64,000 nt of DNA from Bombyx mori (Eukaryota > Arthropoda > Insecta > Lepidoptera > Bombycidae): positions 8,246,001 through 8,310,000 of the forward strand of contig NC_085109.1 in the NCBI RefSeq assembly GCF_030269925.1, written 5' to 3'. The notes beneath the pieces are model-generated. The model searched no databases, had not been told where the DNA came from, and worked only from the letters and a program-made list of their open reading frames with translations. This document shows, in pieces, positions 36,413 to 48,600 of this stretch (position 1 is the stretch's first letter; each line of letters starts with the position of its first letter). Position numbers and translations under genes: made by a program.

Positions 36413-36675
36413 CACTGGTGGTAGGACCTCTTGTGAGTCCACACGGGTAGGTACCACCGCCCCGCCTATTTCCGCCGTGAAGCAGTAATGCGTTTCGGTT
36501 CGAAGGGTGGGGTAGCCGTTGTAACTATACTGAGACCTTAGAACTTGTATCTCGAGGTGGGTGGCGCATTTACGTTGTAGATGTCTATGGGCTCCAGTAA
36601 CCACTTAACACCAGGTGGGCTGTGAGCTCGTCCATCCATCTAAGCAATAAAAAATAAAAAAAAATAAAAAAAAAA
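36413..36675 (+). mobile_element. Bm1-type SINE with long A-rich tail
   Basis: The core is well preserved and the tail is a run of A with T interruptions, ending only 19 bases before the candidate splice acceptor at 36694. Confidence 0.87.
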
Positions 36676-36694
36676 CGTTTTCTTCTAATTACAG

Positions 36695-36896
36695 GATGAC
36701 ATCACCCGCAATTACTAAGTCATCGGAAAATCAAAAAGGCGAAAAAATGTCACCCGGACAAACTACTGACGTCAAACCAACAAGCAATGTTGCCGTCAAT
36801 AGGTCCACCACCACCTGTACAACACAGCAGTCTGATCCAATCACCTGGATTCGAATCTTTAAACTAACAGATTTAATGATGAAACAAGGTTGTTGA
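36695..36896 (+). CDS. Candidate terminal exon, Ser/Thr-rich
   Basis: After the acceptor cttctaattacag a frame starts G|ATG and reads MTSPAITKSSENQKGEKMSP, continuing through RSTTTCTTQQSDPIT to a TGA. The Thr/Ser content resembles exon 4 of the gene at 20728-25528, and the entry phase (two carried bases) matches that exon's donor. It may be an alternative last exon of that gene, the end of another gene, or chance. No upstream exon was found between 25.6 and 36.4 kb. Confidence 0.35.
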
Positions 36897-37699
36897 ACAA
36901 GACAATTTGTAACATTGATGCCCAAAAGCATTTTAGTATAATAATAATGACAAAGAAATTTTAATTCACAATGTAGACATTTTATTTAGTACGTTTTGTG
37001 TAGTTTAGTTTAGTACTGTTATTATATACATAATAGTTAAATTATACATGCTTCTATGTGTAGTTCCACAATGTGGTACTTGATTGATGCCTTGTTTTTG
37101 TAAGCTATTAGGCTTAGCGAATAATGTTAATAAATATAATTCACGTTGTTGCAAAAATGATTTAAATCAGCTATTAAAAATAAGAGACGACACTTTCAAA
37201 GTTTTGTAGGCGATTTGGTAGGGGGTGCTACTTCAGTTTCGTCCACAGTGAGTTTTTTTCATAGTTAAGTAGGTAATATTAGATGCAAGGATGCAAGATT
37301 TCTACGTTGACGTTATTTATCTTAATACTGTGGTTTGACTGGCATGAAATTACAGAGCTTTGACTTACTTATTACTGAAAATATTTTAATTTTAATCAGC
37401 CAGTTAAAGATATGCTAACACGCGGAATTGGACACACATTGCCTTAGTTTATGTAGGTATTTTAGAATGTTCGTACATTTCATCTCAGTCTGGATTGGCC
37501 AAAGGGCTTGAAACGGTGTGCGTCCAGCTCGCAATTATTAAAAGGATACTTACAAGTATGAAACTTCAGCCTTCTCGATTCCCTTCCGTTCGTAATAATT
37601 CTATCCTCCTTAATCGTCAAATCTCAATGATGCACTAACAGAGTTCTAATCCCGTATACAGATATTAATTTTTGTAATGAAATATATACTTCACTAATT

Positions 37700-37915
37700 T
37701 TCACGAATGAATGAAGGAATAACATCGTGTAATACTCGTAAAATCAAACCAGGCAATGTTATAATTTGCGAAATTACTAAAACAGTTTAATCAAAGACCT
37801 CGACTGTCAAGGTGGGTTGGGTTGTGTTATTCACGTTGTGATGTCTATAGTGTCAGGTAACTATTTAACATCAGGTGCCGTTAGTTCGTTTTCCCGTCTT
37901 CGAAACAATAACAAG
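37700..37915 (+). repeat. Degraded Bm1-type SINE
   Basis: Retained words are gaaggaataacatcgtgtaa, aatttgcgaaattact, tcaaggtgggttggg and aactatttaacatcaggtg. Confidence 0.65.
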
Positions 37916-37996
37916 GAATGATCCTAATTTTGCATGCACAGACCAATACTAGTCTCCATATAATTCCGTCTTGAATTAGTAATATAGTTACTATTA

Positions 37997-38853
37997 GGGC
38001 TGAGTCACACCCGAATGGCAGCGGCCGGGAGCGTCGCGGCGAGCACTTTCACCATTTCGATAAAGCGGCACGACACGAGAACCCTCTCATCGTGGCCGCC
38101 GGTAACTACATTCCTGATCCTGCGGACATGGGAATGGAAAGCAGTCGACATCGCCCCAAACACGTCATTTCGGATCCTCCTGATCCACTAACGGTGCTTT
38201 TAGGTACATCAAGCACCGGTCATCGTTCTCGTCAAACCCGTCACTTGCGATGAAGGGCTCGACGAGTAAATTAACCTTCAGAGGCAGCCTACGGAGTTTC
38301 TCGCCGGATCTTCTCAGTGAGTCGCGTTTCCGATCCGGTGGTAGATTCTGCGAAGCACAGCTCTTGCTAGGGTTCGTGTTAGCAACGTCGTCAGGTTTGA
38401 GCCCCGTGAGCTCATCTACTAGTTAAGCTTACGCTGATATAGCCTCTCAATGCTCTCAGCTTAAGTAGGAAAACAAAAAAAAACACTTTCAGTGTGAAAC
38501 CATTTTAAACTTTATCTAAATACTTAAAAGATCAGTATCGCTTGAAAAGATTGAAATGGTTGCGACACAGCCGCCGCCCGCCCGCGGTGAAGCGAACAGC
38601 CGCGCGCCACGTGCGTCTTGTCGGTGGTTCTGCCCGCGGCTGCCAGCGGCGACACGAGGCCGCTCGCGGCACCGCGGTCATATATCATAACCAATTCTAT
38701 CATGTTCACTCCAAAACACGAGTATCATTGCCGAATGAAGAAACTAAACTAGTCAAGAGGAGACTAGGCGCATGCAGTCTGAAGGCCGCCAGAGGCGACG
38801 TCAGGGCCGCTGGCGCCGCTGCCGGCCGCTGCCATTTCGGTGTGACTCAGCCC
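37997..38853. mobile_element. DNA transposon (MITE-like) with terminal inverted repeats and TTA duplication
   Basis: The left end gggctgagtcacacccgaat and the reverse complement of the right end, gggctgagtcacaccgaaat, continue in parallel for about 33 bases with two mismatches. TTA flanks both sides (37994-37996 and 38854-38856), the target size typical of PIF/Harbinger elements. The arms are GC-rich (ggcagcggccgg). No transposase is visible. A family B retroelement piece is nested inside. Frames at 38524 and 38542 come from this element. Confidence 0.8.
38110..38476 (+). repeat. Non-LTR retroelement 3' end (family B) nested in the DNA transposon
   Basis: It runs from attcctgatcctgcggac through ctcgccggatcttctcagtg to cttaagtaggaaaacaaaaa, and lies wholly inside 37997-38853. 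Confidence 0.7.
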
Positions 38854-39235
38854 TTAGACCACTACCTATGTGAGCTAGAATGAGCCTCACACCCAGCCTA
38901 TATTTGAAGCCTCAGAATTATGCGGTCCAGTTTGAAGGGTCGAACAGTCGACACACCAGCGTAATGAGCAGCATAAGCAGGAAAAAAAATTATTGTATGA
39001 TTATAATTTTTTTTTCAAATTATAGTAGGTGGCAATTAAAATCTTCAAGACGGTGCAAGGAAGTACCTGCTGAAAGTACCAAAGACTTTTCCTTGGTAAT
39101 TTCTAAACGCTAACGCTATGAGTACCAAATGTATAATTATATTCTTCAAACTATCCACTTAATTAACTAGGTAGTTCACGAGTATCATCATATATTAACA
39201 CACTCTCACGTTTATTACTTTACAATACAACTACA

Positions 39236-39415
39236 TCTATATAATAATACGTGAAGCAAAAACTTTGTATCCCTTTTTACGAAAATTGCGCGGACGGAGG
39301 AATATGAAATTTCCCACACTTATAGAGAATATAGAGAAGAAATGCACAATGCTAATATTTTTTTAAAAGAATGCAGAAAAGATACATTCTTCTCACTGGC
39401 TAAATATATTATTAA
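39236..39415 (+). repeat. Dispersed TC-starting repeat (family 3), interrupted
   Basis: It starts TCTATATAATAATACGTGAA, closely matches 10039-10190, and stops where a Bm1 begins. Confidence 0.6.
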
Positions 39416-39669
39416 CTGGTGGTGGAGCGTGTTTACTGCTGATAGGATGTGTCGGGACTCCGCACGGGTAGGTACTACCGCCCTGCCTATTTCTGCCGTG
39501 AAACAGAAATGCGTTACGGTTTGAAGGGTGGAGCAGCCTGTGAAAACTGAGACCAGAACTCATGTCTCAAGGTGGGTGGTGGTATTTACGTTGTAGACGT
39601 CTATGGGCTCGGGTAACCACTTAACACCAGATGGGCCGTGTGCTCATCCATCTATATTAGCAATAAAAA
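39416..39669 (+). mobile_element. Bm1-type SINE, diverged
   Basis: It contains ccgcacgggtaggtactacc, tttgaagggtggagcagcc and caataaaaacg. It has several internal changes and directly follows the family 3 repeat. Confidence 0.8.
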
Positions 39670-40169
39670 CGTAGTAGACATTGGTATTTATACTAAACTA
39701 AGAAAATATTTATTACGTTAATCTGTTCACTTATTATTTTGAAAAAGGGCAGCGCAACTCATTGGGGCATCAGTTTATTTAAAAGTCGCAGATATTGCTT
39801 CTTATTAGAACCTCAACTATGTTTAAAAACATCCCATAGAACTTGTAGATAAAATAACTTCCTATTGGTGACAAACTTTCCAGAATCATCTCGGTATTTA
39901 GATAGAGTGGCTCCTCCACAAATCATTCAAAATCAACTTCATTAATAATTTGGAAACAAAAGCGAAACAAGAAAAAATCTCCTAATAATATACGATAAGT
40001 ACTGATGTTTTAGTAACAGAATATTGAGCCAGCAATGAAAAGTGAAGGTTCTGGAGCAAGTGTCCACATTTAGTTCAGCCATCGAAGTATTTATTAAAAC
40101 CTAGATACGATGTCACTGAAATACCCTTTTTAATTTAATATGAATGTTTTACAAATTTAATATGAATTT

Positions 40170-40560
40170 GTTATGATGATGCAAGGCGATTGCATGCAGC
40201 AGAGATGCGAATGTTGCGATGGATGTGTGGAGTAACGAGAATGGATAGAATACGTAATGAATATGTTAGAGGAAGTCTGAAAGTGGCACCTGTAACAGAG
40301 AAGCTGAGAAGTGCGCGTTTGGGATGGTATGGACATGTAATAAGACGAAATGAAAATGAGGTTGGTAAGAGAATGTTAACTATGAATGTGGAAGGATATA
40401 GAGGAAGAGGTAGACCTAAGAAGAAATAGATGGATTGCGTGAATGACAATATGGGAAAGAAGCGAAGAAATGGTATATGATAGAAGAGTATGAAAGAAGA
40501 AAACATGTTGCGCCGACCCCAGGTGATTGGGAGAAGGGCAGGATAATGATGATGTTTTAC
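40170..40560 (+). pseudogene. RTE-type retrotransposon ORF fragment (C-terminus)
   Basis: The frame at 40190-40429 reads HAAEMRMLRWMCGVTRMDRI, GSLKVAPVTEKL, GWYGHVIRR and GYRGRGRPKKK, the classic end of RTE-type endonuclease/reverse-transcriptase proteins. A stop follows in place of the next codon, and the residual homology (MDCVNDNMG) then continues out of frame. The element ends in a gatgatg tract near 40550. Confidence 0.85.
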
Positions 40561-41304
40561 GAATGAAATCGGATCAGTGATTTAGGTTCGAAACTGTAAC
40601 AAACTGACAGTTACAACAAATAGTATTAATATTTATGCTTTAAGCAACTATTAATATGAACAGTATAAAACTATATTCCAAAATTATTTAAATGATCTAG
40701 TTTTTTGCCACATCCTATTTGAATGGAACAAATGCCTGGACATTGTGCTCCACATTTACGTCTACTTGTGAATATTTAAATTCGTTCAGTAATAGTTCCT
40801 GATGCGCATACAAACAAACGGACAGAAAATATTTCAAAAATTCGCTGGTTTGTTTTACTATATTACTCTTAAATTACCTATCTCTATTTGTATTATTTTT
40901 CTTCAATGTACAGACACATCGGATTCTACTACTATTACTATATTATTTGTATTGATTCTACAAAATTAAACTTACGATTGTCAATTTAATATTTTTATAA
41001 AATCCGAAATGTTTGTCAAAAATTATAAAACCATTTATGTTATATCAATAAATAATTCACTCTTTTATTTTTTAATTTACTTATGTATTTAAGTAATTCA
41101 AAGTCATTAAAAACAATGAGTATCATAAATCATCGGAAAACAACATTACAAAACTAAAAAATGAATACACTCTCGTGTAGTATTTTTTTTAATAGTATTG
41201 GTAGGAGTTTACATACACAGGAATCTGGGTTGTTCGGGTAAGGGAAGTTTCGTTACAATACTATCTTCATATTTACAAAATATACATTGGCTTACAGATA
41301 CTTT
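40561..41304. other. AT-rich intergenic DNA
   Basis: No gene, RNA or intact element is recognised. Confidence 0.4.
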
Positions 41305-42482
41305 CTAGTAATAAAATCTATAAATATAATTATGATCACATTTTTTTTCTATAAATACGATGTCCAGACAAACCCGACATAGACCGCAGTACAAATCCGG
41401 AGGCGGCTGTTGCGCAACAAGATCAACTCTCGCTCCACATTTGCTGCACACTTGAGATCAAATGTTTTTTTTTTACAAAATATTTTATACTATCATCATC
41501 TCTCACTCTTGCAACAGCCGCGGCCGAAGATGTACCGAGTAAGACTTACGTCATTCCATTCTCACGTAATAACTTCGTATTTGGGAATAGAATGAGATAG
41601 GATCAGAAAAAATACTCTGATTTCGCAATGTCCTCAATGAGCCCTTTTTGAAGACATCCCGAAATGAAAGATATGTACAAACACAAACAATACAAAACTA
41701 TGCTATCACTTACTTTCTATTTTATCGTCGAAGGGAATTAATTTGGAATTACAAATACAGAAAGCAATAAGTTTGAAGTTCTACTCATAATTGACATTTC
41801 CTCATCTGCAGGCTGCGTGATCAAGCAGATTGTAATTTTTATAATCTTATAATTTTTACTCTCTTAATTTACGTTTCTAGTTTGATATTTAAAAGCTAGT
41901 ATGCAGTACTGGCGATGGCTTGAAAATTTATTTCTACTTTTACTTTGAATCGGCAAAATTTTGGAATTCATTATAAATAAATGAAATCTTAGTTAAATTA
42001 AGACAGTTTAAATTATGTTTCGAGAATTTTTATGAACAATATATGTGCAACTGCACAATATCTGTTTATTAAAAAATGTTCAATAAAGAGGTCTAATAGC
42101 TTTTTTAGTTATTTTAGACTTAGCAATAACTTTATTAAGATTACTTGCCACTTTCTCAGGTTAATAATGTAGGTCGTTTTACAAGGAATTCGAAAAGAGT
42201 ATTTAGTAATGGTATTTTTTCTATTTAGAAGTAACAGTAATTAAAATACATATGATATAGTAGCTAGTTAATCTCTTTACACTCGTATGTTTTATTCTTT
42301 AATTACATAAATTTATGTTATTTAAAAATTACGGATACTTATGCAATATTTACAGAAAATTCCTTCATAAGGACTTACCATCCCTTTTCAATGGGCTCTA
42401 GTTCAGTATTAAAATTGTAACGTATGTAATTTAAAATTAATGGACGAAGTTGAGAGTTCGTTAATATTTCTTCTAGCGACAT
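41305..42482 (-). CDS. Possible 80-residue cysteine-rich protein, two exons
   Basis: Model on the minus strand: 42482-42379 joined to 41443-41305. The first exon starts ATG, reads SLEEILTNSQLRPLILNYIR then YNFNTELEPIEKG, and ends at a perfect gtaagt donor. The second follows gtgtgcag, and the joined codon gives Cys: CKCGARVDLVAQQPPPDLYC, then GLCRVCLDIVF and a Lys/Tyr-rich end. The cysteines (CxC, CxxCxxC) look like a small zinc-binding or disulfide knot. The first half looks like a helical region. I do not recognise the family. The acceptor has a poor pyrimidine tract, so the splice is unproven. The gene lies downstream of spen on the same strand. Confidence 0.4.
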
Positions 42483-44150
42483 CAAAGTATTTGCGACGGA
42501 AACATGACACGACTTCATATTTTTTACCCTATACATTTTTTTTAAAACAATAATTACGTTCTGCACTATTATCTTTAATACGTAGACTATTTATTACTTT
42601 ACATAAAATATTTTGTACTTTAAATTTACGATAGCAAAGTCGCACTGTAATTTTATTGTTGTAGTATTGAGATGTTAGCGACAAATTATTATTAATTATT
42701 ACCCACATGAAAAGTTATGGAATCTATCAATGTCATAAGTACAAAAATCTTTATCTCCTAAATGATCTTTTATCATTATTGCTCTCTGTACCATAATAAT
42801 ATGATAATTACAAATGCTCGTATATTACTGGCAACTAAGTCAAACGTAATTGGAATAGAAAATCATAATGGTGCACGCGTTACAGAAGTAGCGGCCAGCC
42901 TATATAACACCACTGAAAGTGATAATATTCTCTTTGAATTAAACAACTCTTTATATCGTAAAAACCTAAAGATTATTCATTACTTGATTTAAAAATTATT
43001 TTCTTAATATTACTGCATGTCCGAATGAAGTTAGATTATTTTAGTGAAATAATTTAAATTAAATAATTTGTGAACGAAAGGCTTTGTATTATTTCAATAA
43101 ATGGCCATCATCAGCAACATTTTTCTTTTTATTTACACAGTTAAGTAACCTCGATTAATTAGCTTTTTTTGTTCTTTTATTATTTAGATATATAAAAATT
43201 CTCAGATGATTTCTTCTTTTTATGGAAAATATTAGTGAAATTTATACTTTTCATATAAAGGTATTTATTTCCGTAAAGACATGGCCGCTAGATCAATAAC
43301 GTTCGTAATAGATACACACTGCTCTTATATGCCCCCAAATGCTACCTAAGTTAATATTTAAGAGTCAGAATCACAGTTTATTTTCCACGTGTATTTTTTC
43401 CTTACCATTAAGAATAATTAAAGTATGCAGTTATTTACATGATACAGTAAACATTCGACCCAGTTTTCCTCGATTAATTTTATCTACTGTAACATCTTAA
43501 AGTTAATTTAATAAGAATAGATTCAATATTTACACGTTTATTTCTTTAGATCTAATATAGCTTAAAACAAAACAACAATTTACACTAACAGTTAAAAATG
43601 CTCGATATACCGCCATTCCCTCAGAAACGCAAAATTAGATTTTATGAAGTGACTTTGCGGTTATTAACTTCAATTGGCATCGATCCCAGTCGACGATAAC
43701 AAAAATATTTTCAATGATATAAACTATGACGTATTTACACTGTGTCAACATTAAATGACGGTAAGCTAGATGTTATAAAGGTCGAGATCCCTAAATAGTT
43801 TCATTACCGAATACCGAACCGAATAATGACTATTTAGGATTTTCATTTTGAATTATTAAAATGTGTAGTTTTCACATTTAAAAGTTCAGTCATAACTCTA
43901 ACAGGTCGATCGAATTCTAATCTTAAAACAACAGTACAAAAGTTTCACAACCTTGTTATATTTACAACGATCTTAATTATGTTCCGAACGACCATAAGTA
44001 GTATAGCCAGGCGTCAGCGTGCAAAACGTCCTTTGTAATTTATCATACTTTTAGTATTATCACATTTCATAAACAGGGTTCGATAGACCTTTAGTCTATG
44101 TGTGGTCCTTTTCAATACATAGTTTCAGTATTACTTTTCCGTTTCCGCGT
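42483..44150 (-). other. spen 3' UTR and downstream spacer
   Basis: AT-rich sequence follows the spen stop codon. Several minus-strand AATAAA signals (near 43261, 43377 and 43540) could end the transcript and I cannot choose between them. No repeat element is visible. Confidence 0.45.
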
Positions 44151-45651
44151 TCACACAGTTGCGATGACAATTAACAAATGCGCAATGTCGGCGACACGAT
44201 GCATCAAGTCGGGCGCTATGCGATTCAGGTTTTCGTTTGCGAAATCGCATGAAGGAAATATGTGAACGGTAAACATTGCCTGTAAAAGAGATAATTGTCA
44301 TTTTATACAACTAACAAAACATGAAAATTTAATCCAGACGTCTGATTTACAAGATTTTTATATTGTCAAATTCGTACATATAAGAGTATTTATTACCTGA
44401 TGATGGCCAGGTGGAGCGATATTAACAATTCCAGCGGCTTGTTTACGTTGCAAGTACGTTATAAAACCAGCAGTAAGGTTGTTAGACTGCTGCAAGACGT
44501 CCATATGATCTCGTCCGCATGGTAATGCGAGCAACATACAATGTTCGTTTTCCATCTGAAAGCGAAACGAAATGCATTATAGCAATTTACAAACATGTAT
44601 TATCTATACATATAAATAAAATTGCATTGTCTGTTTGTAATATTGAAATAACCGCTTTTTACTACATGCATATGAATATATATATATACGGTACATACAC
44701 CAAAATAACATTTTTTACAATTTTTGTCTGTCTGTCTGTTTGTTCCGGCTCTAATCTCTGGAACGGCTGGACCGATTTTGACGGGACTTTCACTGATAGG
44801 TAGCTGATGATATAAGGAGTAACTTAGGCTACTTTTTCTAGACTAGCTTCGCCCCGCGGCGTCACCCGCGTTACGACAATAACCGCGGGTAGCATCGCGG
44901 GACTCAACTATCAATAATAAAATTTAATGTTTCCGAAGCGAAGCGAGGGCGGGCGGGTCGCTAGTTAAATAATATTTTTCGTAAACGTGTTGTTCAGATA
45001 ACACAAATAATATTGACTTGTGTTCGGAGTTAGATCAGTAGAGTTATTACGAACCTTCATCTTGCGGTGGACCTGGTCCAGCTGCGCGGGCTCGAGGCGC
45101 ATGCGCTGAGCGATACGGAGCAGCGGCGTGGCCTGCTCGTGGTGCCGAGACAGCGTGTCGCCCGCCACGCCAGGGTTACCGCCCACGAAGTGCATCTGTA
45201 CGGCCGCAGAGTCGTTCTTCAGAGCCAACAGACCTTGCCACATCACCGGGTATCTCTGTCAGCAAAAAACACATTTGGCTACTTAACTCGATCGATACTA
45301 AATGAGTTAGACACAGGTAGAACATAATTTCAAACCATTGTCGGACAAGCAGCAATACCTAAGTAGTAGTAGTAAAGTACAATTATTGATTAAAAAACCG
45401 ACTGCTAGTAGAAGTTATACATGGATACGTTTAAATCACAAATAATATGTTTTATTTCATTTTGTTGATTGCAAAGGTAAAAGGGTTCATCGGAATATTA
45501 TGATAATAAGCCGAAAATGTTAATAAAGTTACCCTAAGGAGCATCTGCAAGGAGTCAGCCTCCCGCGGCACCTGGCTGGCGTGCGGCGGGCCCGGCGGGG
45601 CGGCGAGGGGGCGGCCGTGCGCGGGGGGCGGGGACCGCGCGCCTCCGTATA
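44151..45651 (-). CDS. spen: spen 3' exons: SPOC domain
   Basis: Four exons (45651-45533, 45255-45055, 44555-44397, 44279-44151) encode the C-terminus. The first starts with a Pro/Ala-rich linker (PPPAHGRPLAAPPGPP). The SPOC fold then runs from LLRRYPVMWQGLLALKND through LRIAQRMRLEPAQLD, CMLLALPCGRDH, GFITYLQRKQAAGIVNI and VHIFPSCDFANE to LLIVIATV at the stop. RIAQRMR and YLQRK correspond to the basic patch that in human SHARP binds phosphorylated corepressor or Pol II peptides (known for the family, assigned here by motif). It ends at the last residues of the fold, as in other Spen proteins. Confidence 0.95.
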
Positions 45652-48600
45652 CTGCAGACATATATATTTATACATGTATCACACGTCAATGGTGATATGT
45701 TTGGTGTCTGATTTATATAACTATGTTAATAAAGTTCAATAGTAAAATTTCATTCCAATTTAATTATACATGCACTCATGCACAGGTAAATATCACAGCT
45801 ATCGTCACCTTAAATCAATTGTGATATGACGCCATTTATTTGTTGTACATATGAAGTTTCTTTGCCAAAATTGATTTAGGAATATTATCCGACCCAGGCG
45901 ACGGGGAAACGCAAAGCCGTCGTCGTTACGGACGACGACGGCTTGTCTTGTCTTGTCGGATCCCCTGATCCACTCTCGGTGCTCTTAGGCCCCTCAAGCA
46001 CCAGTCACCATCCTCGTCGAACTCGGTCTCGAAGAGTTCGAAGAGCGTAATAACCCATAGACACAGCCCACTGAGTTTCTCGCTGGGATTTCTCAGTGGA
46101 TCGCAATTCCGATCTGATGGTAGATTCTGCGAAACCACTGCTCTTACTAGGGCTAGTGTTAGCAAAGTGCCGTACGGGCGGGGCTGGATTAGTCCATTAG
46201 GCTACTAGCGAATAGGTAGGGAAAAAAGAAATTTTAGAATTTGGAACTACGCGCAATACAATGAATTATTTAAACATACATAATGTTAGTGAAAAGAAAA
46301 TTTTGTTTAATTGCCCAGTAACTAGAATAAACACAATGTATAATAATGTTCTTTTGTTCTTAAATATCTTACTCTAATAATCTTCCCTAAAAAATTTGTA
46401 AAGGATTCATTAAAGTATATTATTAGACGATCTGAATTCAAATTTAGTTTAAAAAATAGTTTTACTAAGAATATAGGTAACCAATCGTTAAATTTAGTCT
46501 GTTAGATTATATAGTATTAGCCACAGTGTTGTGTGAAAAAAAAGGGATATGTTAGATTATTGTTTTAAAAATATGCAATTTTTTTTTTTATATTTAGTCT
46601 ATCTAATCTTTTTAATCAATTATGGATCACGAATACGATTGTTGACTCGATCAGAGTTCGGTAAACTACGGGTCCACCACACGCGACGACTACCTACAGT
46701 AGGCGCGCGAGTTCATGTCCGCCCTGAGGAATGCTACCGCATTAAAAATATAAAATTAAACACTACCGTGTTGTGACTTAGTTAATTATGGTAATGTTCA
46801 TAATAACTACCGATTTAGTCAACAGTTGTCAATTTGGTTTAATGTTTGTTTTTTTTTTTTTTTTTTCCTCCTGGTGCCAGCGCGCTAGAGTGACGGTAAC
46901 GCGCGGCGCAGTCTCAACCCCATTAGGTCGCCCCGTGACCATCACCGGGAGGAAACTGCCTCCTCATAGGGGGTTTAATGTAACTTAAGGTAATTTTGCA
47001 AATTATGTAATAAAATAAATGTCATAACTTACTTATTTCTAGAGAAAAATATTTTTTAAATTCCAATTCAATCACTATCAAATGAAAAGACAACCACAGA
47101 TCAGAGTCGGAATCAGTATGATTCTTTTTTCAGTAGGTTTTTTTCTACCTGAACTTGTTGGAAGCGGAGTAGTCATGGTTAAATAACACAATAGCGTTTG
47201 CGCAAATTTTCGATATCGATAAGCTCGTCACAACCGTCGAGGACAACACTCGACGTAAGACAAATGCGGGAAGGTGGGCGAAGGTGGGGCAAGCTATCCC
47301 CCGCGCGTCGCCTCTGACTCCGATAGACATGAACTCGCGCGCATACAGTAGTTACATCGGCTGGGACAAGGAATGCTAATATCATAGTATACTGACTGAT
47401 GAGCCTATCGGCGGGCGCAGGCGAGTGCGCGGGGCGGGGCGCGCGCGGCCGGCGCAACTCTAGCGGCGGGGTCGGCGTCTCGCAGCCCTCGGTCTCTAGC
47501 GTGCTGCAAGAAAGTATTACTGTGTTTTATTTTTTGCAATCATTCAATGCAATTCTCATTATATTGTTGCGCAAAACAATGAATACTAAATAATGATTAA
47601 CTCGGGAGCGCTTTTGATGAAAACTAGTCTATGACCAAGGCTAATTATGAATTTTTAAAAAAAAGTGTCATCCATAAAGACAAAAGGACTCAGTATCTTT
47701 AAATAAAATGGTAACTTATCAGTCTATAACTTTTCAACTATAAGGATAGTGTGAAGGGCGTGGTTTCTTATTTTTAGTTTACAGATAATTGTAGTGGTGT
47801 ATTTTTATAAACAATTTTATTTTATTTAATCTAGAAATGCGAGAAAATTAATGATAAGTCGTCAAAAAGGTCGAGCATACTATGATGACCACCAAGGTAT
47901 GCTCTCTTTACTAGGACTTTAGGACCCTACAGTACAAAAATCATTTCTTTTACCTGACATTGACATGTCATTTTTAGGCCATATAAATAAAAAGTGTTAT
48001 ACAGGTTATTTTGTGTATTATTATCGCTAAAATTATGTTTAAAGTTTTGTGAATTAAGTTTCATACATGAAATAATTAAACGGACATCAAAGAAAATTAC
48101 TAAATATTATGCAAAATAAAATCATATTTAGATTATTTTTATAATTTGAAATTTCCCAATTCCACACAAAAACACACACACATAACATCATGTAAATACT
48201 TACCGTGTAAAGGGAGAAGGTGATGCGCGATTTTCGTGTTGAGTTGCACGAAAATGCTGTTGATACATTTGGTAATGTTGATGAGAGTAGTGTGGGTACA
48301 TTGATTCGCCCTGAAAGTATAATAAATAACTTGCAAATGCTACGATTTACATTACATTATATTATATTTATTTTATTACATTATATTTCACTATAAAAAT
48401 CTAGCTGTGCTTACTTAGAGTGCAGAAACTTTAGTAGTTTCCACACTAGAAAAGAACATCTTCTTGGTAATCGCCCATTGATATGAATTCATATCATATT
48501 ACTTACTACTATGTGAACAATGACAAACCTTAAACATACAAAACACTCTCCCACGGCATTATCAAATACTGGTCATCTAATTGCTCGTATTCGAGAAACT

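Noticed and set aside
38542..38883. 113-codon GC-rich frame
   Set aside because: It is the right arm of the inverted-repeat DNA transposon, not a gene.
41403..41521. Inverted words gcggctgttgc and gcaacagccgc as a transposon
   Set aside because: The arms are only 11 bases and the left one lies inside the candidate coding exon, so they are probably coincidental.
42762..42992. 76-codon plus-strand frame (GARVTEVAASLYNTTESDNI)
   Set aside because: It has no recognisable domain or splice context and is AT-driven; it is possible but unsupported.
43598..43699. Plus-strand frame MLDIPPFPQKRKIRFYEVTL, resembling the start of a receptor-like protein
   Set aside because: It has 33 codons, no supported splice site and no second exon, and lies in the probable spen 3' UTR.
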